Shown here piece after piece: positions 7,599-14,553 of a stretch of DNA of 14,554 nt (positions within the stretch are counted from its first letter, which is position 1; each line of letters starts with the position of its first letter). This DNA is from Verrucomicrobiota bacterium. GTDB taxonomy: Bacteria > Verrucomicrobiota > Verrucomicrobiia > Opitutales > Seribacteraceae. Under the pieces are notes generated by a model that searched no databases, had not been told where the DNA came from, and worked only from the letters and a program-made list of their open reading frames with translations. A program made the translations under genes and the position numbers. The stretch spans positions 1 to 14,554 of the forward strand of contig JAURNO010000441.1 in NCBI GenBank assembly GCA_030830145.1, written 5' to 3'.

Positions 7599-8669
7599 AT
7601 GGACCCCAACGAACTTCCCCAAATAACCAATCTTCTGCACGAAGGAATGGACCTCGAACCCGAGCAGGTTCGGAAATCGATCCATCTACTCGTAAATGAG
7701 GGAACGGGTCATGAAGAGAAGATTGATTTCCTGGAAGCTTTGGCCAAGAAAGGGGAAACCGCACTCGAACTGTCTGAGTTCGTATCCGGTTTCAGAGCAT
7801 TATCCCGTGACCCTGAACTGAATGATTTCGCCCCCCAAGCCATCGATCTTTGCGGCACAGGAGGAGATAAGGCTGGAAGCTTCAACGTTTCCACTTTTGT
7901 TTCCTTCGTCGTTGCCTCCGCAGGGGTGCCTGTCATCAAGCATGGAAATCGATCGATCAGCTCCAAATGCGGTAGTGCCGATTTACTCGAAGCCATCGGG
8001 ATTCCGCTTGCACCTGACTTGAAAGTTTTGCGAGAAGGACTCAAGAAACTTGGCTTCGCATTTCTCTTCGCGCCTTCCTTCCACCCTGCTTTCAAGCATA
8101 TCGCACCTGTTCGAAAAGAACTGGCGTCCCGAGGAATCATAACGGTTTTCAATCTCCTTGGCCCCATGATCAACCCAGCCCGCCCTGCTTTTCAGGTTTT
8201 GGGAGTATACGACCCCAGATATTTGGAAAAAATCGGCCAAGCACTTGAAGGCAACAAACTTTCCGGGGCAACCATCGTACATGGCACAATTGAGAACTCG
8301 GAGGTTACCGGAGTAGACGAGATTACGGCTTGCGGAGAAAACCTCCTCTTTGGATTCGGACGAATTGCCACTCAAAACGTCGAAAGATGGGGGCCCGCGA
8401 AATGGGGTATGTCGACCTATCCTTTCAAGCACCTTTCCGGAGGTGATCTATCCCAAAACCTGCAAATCATGAAACGCCTCCTCGATGGACAAGCCCCAAA
8501 AGGTTTGCAGGCTACCGTAGCGATGAATGCATCCATTGCCTTTATGAGTTGTGGGAAAACAAATTCCATTGAGGAGGGGGTCGAACTGACCGAATCCCTC
8601 CTTTCCGACGGCAAGGTCAAATCATGGATCAACGACGTTTCCGAATTCTTTAGAAACTATCCACAATGA
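7599..8669 (+). CDS. trpD: Anthranilate phosphoribosyltransferase
   Basis: TrpD transfers phosphoribose from PRPP to anthranilate in the second step specific to tryptophan synthesis. It has 356 residues. Motifs in order are an N-terminal helical domain (1-70), CGTGGD (85-90) and SFNVST (94-99) for PRPP binding, KHGNRSISSKCGSADLLEA (114-132), FHPAFKHIAPVR (161-172, including the anthranilate-binding Arg172 by family alignment), NLLGPMINPA (185-194) and VDEIT (239-243, the metal-binding acidic pair). Between Arg172 and Pro189 there are about three more residues than in archaeal TrpD (SRGIIT in place of a shorter turn). No other trp genes lie nearby. The stop overlaps the glmM start by ATGA. No Shine-Dalgarno sequence precedes the ATG, and no Trp-rich leader peptide or attenuator fits in the 47-bp upstream gap. 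Confidence 0.95.
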   Translation: MDPNELPQITNLLHEGMDLEPEQVRKSIHLLVNEGTGHEEKIDFLEALAKKGETALELSEFVSGFRALSRDPELNDFAPQAIDLCGTGGDKAGSFNVSTFVSFVVASAGVPVIKHGNRSISSKCGSADLLEAIGIPLAPDLKVLREGLKKLGFAFLFAPSFHPAFKHIAPVRKELASRGIITVFNLLGPMINPARPAFQVLGVYDPRYLEKIGQALEGNKLSGATIVHGTIENSEVTGVDEITACGENLLFGFGRIATQNVERWGPAKWGMSTYPFKHLSGGDLSQNLQIMKRLLDGQAPKGLQATVAMNASIAFMSCGKTNSIEEGVELTESLLSDGKVKSWINDVSEFFRNYPQ

Positions 8670-9988
8670 AATATTTCGGTACGGACGGAATTCGTGGCCG
8701 ATACAAAGGGCCGATAGTCAATGAGGACTTCGCCTATTGCTTCGGTCTTGCTTTAAGCGATTACTTGAAAGATTTCCATGGGCAAATCGGCAAAGTACTT
8801 TTAGGCCGAGACACGAGACCATCGGGCGAAAGCCTATCGTCATCCTTAAGCATCGGATTGGAAGACGGTGGGGCACGACCATTCGAAGCAGGAATCCTTC
8901 CTACCCCAGCCTTGTCTTTTGGTGTGAGGGACGGTGAATACGACTTGGGTGTCATGATTACGGCATCCCACAATCCGGCTCCGGACAATGGGTTCAAAAT
9001 CTTTTCCAGAAAAGGAGAGAAGCTTCCGGTTGAAGAAGAGGAGTTTATCGAATCCAAACTGAACCTCACCCTCCGTCTTCCTGACAAGAAGAAAGAGGCT
9101 TCTGGCAAATCGAATGCCCTGCAGGCCTATATAGAGCAACTCATGGAGCGCTTCCCGAAGAACTTTCTTCACGGACGGAAGGTCGTGGCCGACATGGCCA
9201 ACGGAGCGACGATTGAAACCACCCCGAAAGTGCTTTCATGTTTTGGGGCGGAGGTCTTTGCGATGAACGTGGGCGATGGCATTATCAACGACGGAACAGG
9301 ATCGGAATACCCCGAGCTAATGCAAGAACGGGTAAGGGAAACAAAGGCCGATTTCGGCATCGCTCATGACGGAGACGGGGATCGCGTAATCTTTGCCGAC
9401 GGGGAGGGTAACTGCATACATGGCGATCAGGTGCTGGGCTTGCTCGCGCTGGACGCAAGCCGTAGTGATTCACTGACAGGAAATGGCTTGGTAGCAACTG
9501 AACACAGCAACTCCGGGCTTGGGGCGAGCCTAGCGATCGAAGGAATAGATTTTTTCAGGTCTCAGGTCGGGGACAGAAACGTTTCTCTCCTCATGAAGGA
9601 AAAGGGGTGTAATTTAGGGGGAGAATCTTCCGGGCACGTCGTTGCCAACGACTATTTGCCGACCGGAGACGGATTATTCACTGCTTTACGGGTGGCCCAT
9701 GCAGTTGAGCGGAACCAAAAATCCATCCGAGAGCTCGCCGAGGAAATTGCTCTGTGGCCAAGCAAAGTGGGTTCTTTCGGCGTCGAGGAAAAGATTCCGC
9801 TTTCCGAAAAACCTGAATTGGCAAAGGCCTTGAAGAGTGCCAACAGCAAGTTCGGACAGAATGGTCGGATCTTGCTTAGATACTCGGGTACGGAACCTAA
9901 AATAAGGTTGTTGGTTGAGGGCAAAGACAGCAACCTTGTGTCCGAGATTTTTAGCCTTCTTTCTACTTCAATTGAAAAAATATTGTAA
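8666..9988 (+). CDS. glmM: Phosphoglucosamine mutase
   Basis: GlmM converts glucosamine-6-phosphate to glucosamine-1-phosphate on the way to UDP-GlcNAc, the precursor of peptidoglycan and lipid A. It has 440 residues, near the family's usual 445. All four alpha-D-phosphohexomutase signatures are present: FGTDGIRG at the N-terminus, TASHNP with phospho-Ser101, DGDGDR metal loop at 235-240, and GESSGH (319-324) with RYSGTEPKIR (405-414) for sugar and phosphate binding. The N-terminal KYFGTDGIRG and the length favour GlmM over phosphomannomutase or phosphoglucomutase. The start at 8666 overlaps trpD by 4 bp, so the two are probably co-translated. A U-rich stretch follows the stop (about 10013-10019), but I see no stem strong enough for an intrinsic terminator. 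Confidence 0.93.
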   Translation: MKYFGTDGIRGRYKGPIVNEDFAYCFGLALSDYLKDFHGQIGKVLLGRDTRPSGESLSSSLSIGLEDGGARPFEAGILPTPALSFGVRDGEYDLGVMITASHNPAPDNGFKIFSRKGEKLPVEEEEFIESKLNLTLRLPDKKKEASGKSNALQAYIEQLMERFPKNFLHGRKVVADMANGATIETTPKVLSCFGAEVFAMNVGDGIINDGTGSEYPELMQERVRETKADFGIAHDGDGDRVIFADGEGNCIHGDQVLGLLALDASRSDSLTGNGLVATEHSNSGLGASLAIEGIDFFRSQVGDRNVSLLMKEKGCNLGGESSGHVVANDYLPTGDGLFTALRVAHAVERNQKSIRELAEEIALWPSKVGSFGVEEKIPLSEKPELAKALKSANSKFGQNGRILLRYSGTEPKIRLLVEGKDSNLVSEIFSLLSTSIEKIL

Positions 9989-10062
9989 TTTTCCGCTTTT
10001 TGTATGGTTTGGTTTTTTTACTCTTTTCTATTCTAAAGTTTTCCAGCCACCTTACTCCGTAA

Positions 10063-11463
10063 ATGATTGAAGAAATTGCGATTGCAAAGCTAGACCCCAG
10101 GCAAATCAAGCAACTCGAATCCGCCGATCAGGTGGCCCAATCGAACCCGACCTATGCGTTGGAAATCTACGCGGCAATCCTCAAGCAAAACCAAGGATGC
10201 TTGGAACTACGAAGGAAACTTCGGGCATTGCAATTCAAGCGACTCCAAGGTTCCTCCAAAGGGTTGTCCGGTATTCTTACCAAGGTAACCTCCGCCCCTT
10301 TCATGTTTCGAGGGAAAGGGGACAAAGACCCTGAAGGAACGATCGTTAAAGCGGAGGGGCTTTTGGAAAAGTCACCCTCCAACATCCTTGCGCATCAAAT
10401 GCTTGCCGAAGGCGCATCTTTACTCGGGATGGTCAACACCGTCGTTTTTGCATATGAGAGCATTCGTAAAATTCAGCCGAAGGATTTAAAGAATTTAAAA
10501 GAACTTGGGAACGCATACCTGGAAGCCGGGGATTCCGACATGGCCATCAAAACGGGGAATTCCATCAGGCAGATCAACCCGAGCGACGGCGATGCCGAGG
10601 ACTTGCTCAAAAGAGCATCTGTCGCTGTGGCAATGAACAAGGGCAAGTGGGAAGAATCGGAGGATTACCGAACACAACTCAAGGACGAATCGGAGGCTCA
10701 ATCTCTCGAACAAGCGTCCAAGAACGTCAATGACTCCAAGAGCTTGGAGGACCTGATCAGGCAGACCTATGAGAAAGTCGAACAAGAACCGGCTAACCTG
10801 AACCACTACCGTCAACTGTCCGATTACTATCAGCGATACGGCGACTTGCAAAATGCGATTGCCTGGATTCAAGAAGCCCGAAAACAAGAAGGCGGACAAG
10901 GTGACGTATCCCTCGAAGAAAAGGAGCGTCAACTTACTCTGGAATACTTTGATCAATCAATCGAAGCCTGGGAAAAAGCAGTTACTGAAAACCCGGACGA
11001 CCCGAATGCCCTAGCTTCTCTTCAAGAATCCAAAGACAACAAACAAGTCTACCAAAAAACTCAACTCGAGTCTTTGGTGCAGAGGTATCCCAATGATTAC
11101 GGCAATCGCTACGAACTTGGTTTGCTTTTGTTTGAAAGTGGTCAGTTTGATGAATCACTTCCGCATTTTCAACTGGCTCAACGCAATGCGAAGGTTCGCT
11201 TGGACGCCATTCTTTACCTAGGACGAGCCTACAGCCAAAAGAGTTTTCACGACCTTGCGATCGAACAGTTCTCGACTCTAAAAAGCGAAATTCAAGTTAT
11301 GGACGACCGAAAAAAGAACGCAATTTACGAGCTTGGTTGTTGCTTTGAAGCTATGGGACAAAAGGAGAAAGCCATCGAGGAATACAAACTGGTCTACTCG
11401 GCGGACATTTCCTTTCGGGATGTCTCGGAAAAGATCAACGCGTTTTACGAGCAAAAGTCCTGA
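10063..11463 (+). CDS. Cytoplasmic tetratricopeptide-repeat protein, function unknown
   Basis: This is a 466-residue protein without a signal peptide or membrane segment. TPR-like helix pairs are seen at about 106-139, 141-173 (LKELGNAYLEAGDSDMAIK), 245-275, 346-378 (YELGLLLFESGQFDESLPHFQLA), 381-410 and 417-450 (AIYELGCCFEAMGQKEKAIEEYK). A charged, Gln/Glu-rich stretch (about 195-240) separates an N-terminal and a C-terminal repeat block. The N-terminal 90 residues contain a Gly/Lys-rich loop (RGKGDKDPEG). I do not recognise a named family; such proteins usually act as binding scaffolds. The ATG at 10063 has no Shine-Dalgarno sequence. It lies 74 bp after glmM in the same direction, so it may be in the same transcript. 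It ends 15 bp before the convergent tRNA-Ser gene. Confidence 0.88.
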   Translation: MIEEIAIAKLDPRQIKQLESADQVAQSNPTYALEIYAAILKQNQGCLELRRKLRALQFKRLQGSSKGLSGILTKVTSAPFMFRGKGDKDPEGTIVKAEGLLEKSPSNILAHQMLAEGASLLGMVNTVVFAYESIRKIQPKDLKNLKELGNAYLEAGDSDMAIKTGNSIRQINPSDGDAEDLLKRASVAVAMNKGKWEESEDYRTQLKDESEAQSLEQASKNVNDSKSLEDLIRQTYEKVEQEPANLNHYRQLSDYYQRYGDLQNAIAWIQEARKQEGGQGDVSLEEKERQLTLEYFDQSIEAWEKAVTENPDDPNALASLQESKDNKQVYQKTQLESLVQRYPNDYGNRYELGLLLFESGQFDESLPHFQLAQRNAKVRLDAILYLGRAYSQKSFHDLAIEQFSTLKSEIQVMDDRKKNAIYELGCCFEAMGQKEKAIEEYKLVYSADISFRDVSEKINAFYEQKS

Positions 11464-11478
11464 GGCTTTCCGTGCGAA

Positions 11479-11566
11479 TGGCGGAGAGGGAGGGATTCGA
11501 ACCCCCGGTACCTTGCGGCACACCCGATTTCGAGTCGGGCACATTCGACCACTCTGCCACCTCTCC
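11479..11566 (-). tRNA. tRNA-Ser (anticodon CGA)
   Basis: Read on the minus strand, this is a complete class II tRNA. The acceptor stem GGAGAGG pairs with CCTCTCC, the discriminator is G, and CCA is encoded (11479-11481). The D arm is GCAGAGTGGTCGAATGTGC-like. The anticodon stem CCCGA/TCGGG holds the loop CTCGAAA, giving anticodon CGA for the serine codon UCG. A long variable arm (TGTGCCGCAAGGTACC) is typical of serine tRNA, and the T arm GGGGGTTCGAATCCC is perfect. The mature length is 88 nt with CCA. It is convergent with the TPR gene. Confidence 0.97.
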
Positions 11567-11571
11567 TAGTT

Positions 11572-11608
11572 CGAGCTGTAAAAATCAGCCGAATCTTTTA
11601 CTAGTCAA
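11572..11608 (-). promoter_or_regulatory. Candidate promoter of tRNA-Ser
   Basis: On the minus strand, TTGACT (11603-11608) matches the -35 consensus at 5 of 6. After an 18-bp spacer a T-rich TTTTTA (11579-11584) is a poor -10 box. The implied start is near 11572, six bases before the mature tRNA. The position suits a tRNA promoter, but the weak -10 keeps confidence modest. Confidence 0.35.
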
Positions 11609-11745
11609 TTTGCGAGTTATTGAAAAGAAAGAAAGTGGACCTAATTTCCCTGCCATACGACGATTCACCTTCTTTCTTGTTTGGCATTGTCACCGGATGC
11701 AGTCGGAGGGATGTTACACAGAGTTGAGGAGCCTTCGCATGCAAA

Positions 11746-11800
11746 GGATATTGGGCGGGCGACTGACTCCCTCCCTCAGTCAGGTCCTTGGTCGCAATCC
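11746..11800. other. Nested inverted repeat, possible structured RNA
   Basis: In plus-strand terms, CTGACT (11763-11768) pairs with AGTCAG (11778-11783) around a 9-nt pyrimidine loop. GCGA (11759-11762) then pairs with TCGC (11792-11795). Further out, GGAT(AT)T (11746-11752) pairs with AATCC (11796-11800). A second register, GACTGA/TCAGTC, is also possible. The loop is C/U-rich on the plus strand and reads GAGGGAGGG, Shine-Dalgarno-like, on the minus strand. No poly-T tract follows, so it is not an intrinsic terminator. It could be an sRNA, a leader element or chance. Confidence 0.3.
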
Positions 11801-11921
11801 AGAAGTTCACACACACGCCTCGGTCTACATGAATGCATGAAAAATTAAAGCCTCCCTGTAATTCGAAATGAGGCGGGAAGAAGAATTCTCCTCCAATTTA
11901 AGCGCTTGCCCGATCGCAAAT

Positions 11922-11932
11922 TGTAATTTTGG
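11922..11932 (+). promoter_or_regulatory. Possible -10 box giving a near-leaderless MORN-gene transcript
   Basis: TGTAAT (11922-11927) matches the -10 consensus at 5 of 6 and ends five bases before the ATG at 11933. If used, transcription would start at or beside the first codon. No convincing -35 is present; the AAGCGCTT palindrome sits near that place and could be an operator. This is a weak call made from spacing only. Confidence 0.25.
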
Positions 11933-13030
11933 ATGGTGAACATGCTTATCAACCGAATTGAGACCGGCATTCTTTTATTCGTCATTTTTTTGGCGGGTTG
12001 CCGTTCGGGAAAAATCGCCACTGTCGATTTCCCCGATGGCTCCTATCAAGGCGAGATCGACAGGAAAGGCAAAAAGAATGGAAAGGGCGTCTACAAATGG
12101 CATGACGGATCAACCTACGAAGGAGACTTTGAGGAAGACCTGCGTCACGGAAACGGACACTTCAAGTGGGCCAATGGAGAAAGCTACAAGGGTGATTACC
12201 TTCGTGACGAAAGAACGGGGCATGGAATTTACAATTGGCCGGACGGATCATCCTATGAAGGTTCTTTTCTAAACGGCAAAAGGCACGGACTCGGAACCTA
12301 CGTCAGTTCCGACAGGGACATTTACGTTGGAGAATGGTTTGACGACCTGCAACATGGGGAAGGAACGCTCACCCGATCCGATGGTTCGGTGATCAAGGGT
12401 ATTTGGCGCAACGGAAAACTGCTCACGGTTCCCTCGGTGATTCCGCCCAAAGCAAACAAACCCACGCTGACATGGAAACAGTCGGCCGCAACAAAGGAAC
12501 AGCCCCCTAAGACCGAAGTTGCTTCATCGGGAAATGACAAACCCGTCCAACCGTTCACTCCATCTACCAAACCAATTGCTACTCAGACTTTGCCTACAGT
12601 AAGTGAGCCCTCAACCCAAGGAATCGCCACCCCGCCCCCCACCTTGGTGACGACAACCCCAATAGAAAAAGAACGCGTTCCCTCCCCTGCTACGAGTGTT
12701 CCGGAAGTCCAACCCAAAGACCTCCCAGCCGAACCCGAAAGCCCTCCCACTATTCAGGGATCAGGTGAGGATCAAAACATTTGGGAAGGAAACCGAGAAG
12801 AAGCGGAGTTGCATTTCATTACCTACTTAATCAATGGGATAGACACCATTTTCGAAAAGAAAACCAAAGCTCCGTTTTCCGGCAAAATGAGAGTCACCGA
12901 CACTAATGGAAATGTCTTGGGAGAATTCGAGGTGCTGAATGGAAGAATGGACGGCGAAGAAGTATATTTCGACGCCAAAGGATTCGTAACCGAAAGGACG
13001 ATTTGGTCAAACGGCAGGGAAATCAGATAA
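11933..13030 (+). CDS. MORN-repeat lipoprotein with C-terminal MORN_2-like domain
   Basis: This is a 365-residue predicted lipoprotein of unknown role. The signal peptide (hydrophobic 12-20) ends in lipobox LAGC with Cys23, followed by Arg, so outer-membrane sorting is likely. Six MORN repeats follow at 38-162, with Tyr-x-Gly anchors at 38, 62, 85, 108 and 131 and a degenerate sixth at 153; the period is 23-24 residues (YEGDF...HGNGHFKWANG type). A Pro/Thr/Ser-rich linker spans about 163-285. The last 80 residues contain the FSGKMRVTDTNG...EVLNGRMDGEEVYFDAKG pattern of MORN_2 (YwqK-like) repeats. From family knowledge, MORN repeats form elongated beta sheets that bind proteins or lipids. The ATG at 11933 or the in-frame ATG at 11942 may be the start; both leave the signal peptide intact. 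It is convergent with the next gene. Confidence 0.9.
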   Translation: MVNMLINRIETGILLFVIFLAGCRSGKIATVDFPDGSYQGEIDRKGKKNGKGVYKWHDGSTYEGDFEEDLRHGNGHFKWANGESYKGDYLRDERTGHGIYNWPDGSSYEGSFLNGKRHGLGTYVSSDRDIYVGEWFDDLQHGEGTLTRSDGSVIKGIWRNGKLLTVPSVIPPKANKPTLTWKQSAATKEQPPKTEVASSGNDKPVQPFTPSTKPIATQTLPTVSEPSTQGIATPPPTLVTTTPIEKERVPSPATSVPEVQPKDLPAEPESPPTIQGSGEDQNIWEGNREEAELHFITYLINGIDTIFEKKTKAPFSGKMRVTDTNGNVLGEFEVLNGRMDGEEVYFDAKGFVTERTIWSNGREIR

Positions 13031-13077
13031 GCTTCCTTCCGCTAAATCAAGTTACAAGAAGTCCAGTTCCTACTAGG

Positions 13078-14553
13078 TTAAAACCCTTCTCCAACAGGGC
13101 TCAATTCACTGACTGTCCCCAACATTTGAAAAACCGGAAACAACTCAAGCAGACCTTTCAAACTGTTTGCTTGTTTGTCCGAAAAACCAATTCTCAAGCT
13201 TCCGGATCCACCCGAATCATTTGATTTCCCTGTAATTGCCAGGAAATCCAGCTTTTCCAAAAGTCCCATGGCGGGAAGTGGGATTGGAGCACCCTCAAGT
13301 TTTGCAAGCTCCATCAAATTAAGCTTAAGGGCAAAATCGTTAGCCTTGAACAAGGAACGCTCGGATGCGGATAGCTTGTCCCCAACCGATCCCTTCATAG
13401 CATCCGCCGCATGCTTCTTGCTTGCGATAAGGAGACGATCATCTTTAACCGTAACGGAAATGCCTTGAAGCATTGCTAATCCCATTACCATGGACACCGG
13501 TGGGGCCGACTTGAGCTTTTCCCAATTCGTAGGATCCACAGACAAAGCAGCAATGAATTCAATCGGCAATCCGCCACCCATTCCAGGACCGCCATCAGGC
13601 TTTTCCTCACTCGGCATGGGACTAGAATCTAAGTTTGCACCGAAGGGGTCGACATCTCCAAGGGGTTGCTCTCCTCCTCCCCCTCCGAAAGGGTCAACCT
13701 GAGCATCAGCTTCGATTGACAGATCTTCGCCGGGTACAGGTCCACCGCGATCTATGGAAACTTCAGTGAGGGCTAAACAGATCTCGCCGGTAAAAGCTTC
13801 CAAGACGTCTCTAGGTTTGATTCCAAGCTGAGGAATCACCTGATCCAAGTCGATTTTTTCGCCACCCGCCTCCTCAGCAATGGGCAAAAGGGTTTTTTCA
13901 AAGTAATCCGTCACGGCTTTCATATCCAGGGAGAGAGATAATGCGGCCAAAACTTCGGCCGGGATCAGATTGGTCATGCCTTCCGAAAGACCACCCTTGC
14001 CAAAGCGCTTTAAGCCCTCCGGCACGTTGAACTCAGCAGCCAAAACCGCCTCCCCGTTCTCAAAATCAAGCGTGATCACTCCTGAACCAGCGTCAAGCAT
14101 GTCGGTAAACTGATCAGGCACCTCCCCATCCGCCGCCTCCTGAGCAAGGGCGGTCAGCGCCTCGAAGTTCGCCCAGACCGCCGCATCGTGATTTTGCTCG
14201 GTGAATGTCTTGAAGGATTCGTTTGATTTCGCCAGAGAGTCGGAACCATCCGAATGCATGAACTTTTCCATCTCCGCAACCAATTTATCGATATTGCTAC
14301 CATCGAAGTTCCAGACGACAAAAAAATCTTCTGCAACACCTATGCAGGAAAGGGAAGTCTCAGGGACGACGTAAAGATCGTATCCGTCTTTCTCCTCCGG
14401 TTTGCCAAATCCCGGAAGAAGTCCCAAAACGGTCTTGAATTTAGCCGCATCATCAAGTTTGCCCACTAAGCCCAGTTGGCCATCGTCTCCAGGCGAATCA
14501 TATGCGGATAGTACAACCTGCAAAGGAGCCGATGAATCAAGTCCCACCATAGA
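13078..14553 (-). CDS. Large protein of unknown function (N-terminus beyond right edge)
   Basis: At least 490 residues are visible, and the frame is still open at the right edge. The first visible Met (14550) falls inside what looks like a folded domain (LDSSAPLQVVLSAYD...LGLVGKL), so the true start and any signal peptide are probably outside. Two related-looking lobes, about 1-265 and 329-490, are joined by a flexible Gly/Asp/Pro linker (about 268-328) with two DPFG motifs and runs of Gly. Repeating themes are IPAEVLAALSLSLDM (196-210), DVLEAFTGEICLALTE (248-263) and PIEFIAALSV (329-338). These resemble DUF4836 or DUF3352-type proteins, a weak guess from pattern alone. The composition is acidic and low in Cys. 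It ends 47 bp from the convergent MORN gene stop, with no clear terminator between. Confidence 0.85.
   Translation of the reverse strand, partial: SMVGLDSSAPLQVVLSAYDSPGDDGQLGLVGKLDDAAKFKTVLGLLPGFGKPEEKDGYDLYVVPETSLSCIGVAEDFFVVWNFDGSNIDKLVAEMEKFMHSDGSDSLAKSNESFKTFTEQNHDAAVWANFEALTALAQEAADGEVPDQFTDMLDAGSGVITLDFENGEAVLAAEFNVPEGLKRFGKGGLSEGMTNLIPAEVLAALSLSLDMKAVTDYFEKTLLPIAEEAGGEKIDLDQVIPQLGIKPRDVLEAFTGEICLALTEVSIDRGGPVPGEDLSIEADAQVDPFGGGGGEQPLGDVDPFGANLDSSPMPSEEKPDGGPGMGGGLPIEFIAALSVDPTNWEKLKSAPPVSMVMGLAMLQGISVTVKDDRLLIASKKHAADAMKGSVGDKLSASERSLFKANDFALKLNLMELAKLEGAPIPLPAMGLLEKLDFLAITGKSNDSGGSGSLRIGFSDKQANSLKGLLELFPVFQMLGTVSELSPVGEGF

Larger units (their letters stand above)
11567..11932. other. 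Intergenic region of about 366 bp without a protein gene
   Basis: This is the only long stretch in the window without a gene. It separates two divergent transcripts, tRNA-Ser (minus) and the MORN lipoprotein gene (plus). It holds the tRNA promoter candidate, a nested hairpin at 11746-11800, and the 8-bp palindrome AAGCGCTT at 11900-11907 just before the MORN gene. An open frame at 11472-11840 crosses it, but this starts inside the tRNA and its translation has no recognisable protein character. I see no integrase, direct repeat or duplicated tRNA end that would mark an attachment site. Confidence 0.6.

Noticed and set aside
7709..8432. Minus-strand open frames opposite trpD (154 and 149 codons)
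   Set aside because: Antisense shadows of a well-supported enzyme gene with no recognisable motifs.
9989..10062. Intrinsic terminator or promoter between glmM and the TPR gene
   Set aside because: There is a T-rich tract but no stable stem before it, and no pair of -35/-10 boxes at proper spacing.
10495..10956. 153-codon minus-strand open frame opposite the TPR gene
   Set aside because: It looks hydrophobic only because it mirrors Gln/Glu/Lys codons; no start signal or family resemblance.
11440..11478. Bidirectional terminator between the TPR gene and tRNA-Ser
   Set aside because: The AAAGCC/GGACTTT stem has a 3-nt loop and a bulge, with no T tract on either side.
11479..11566. tRNA-Ser as a genomic-island attachment site
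   Set aside because: No integrase, no repeated tRNA 3' end and no compositional shift on either side.
11472..11840. 122-codon plus-strand open frame over the tRNA and intergenic gap
   Set aside because: It starts inside the antisense of tRNA-Ser, and the translation has no protein-like pattern.
11746..11840. SRP (4.5S) or 6S RNA gene in the intergenic gap
   Set aside because: GTCAGGTCC looked suggestive, but the rest of the SRP tetraloop motif (GGAAGGAAGCAGC) is absent, and no 6S-type closing stem could be traced.
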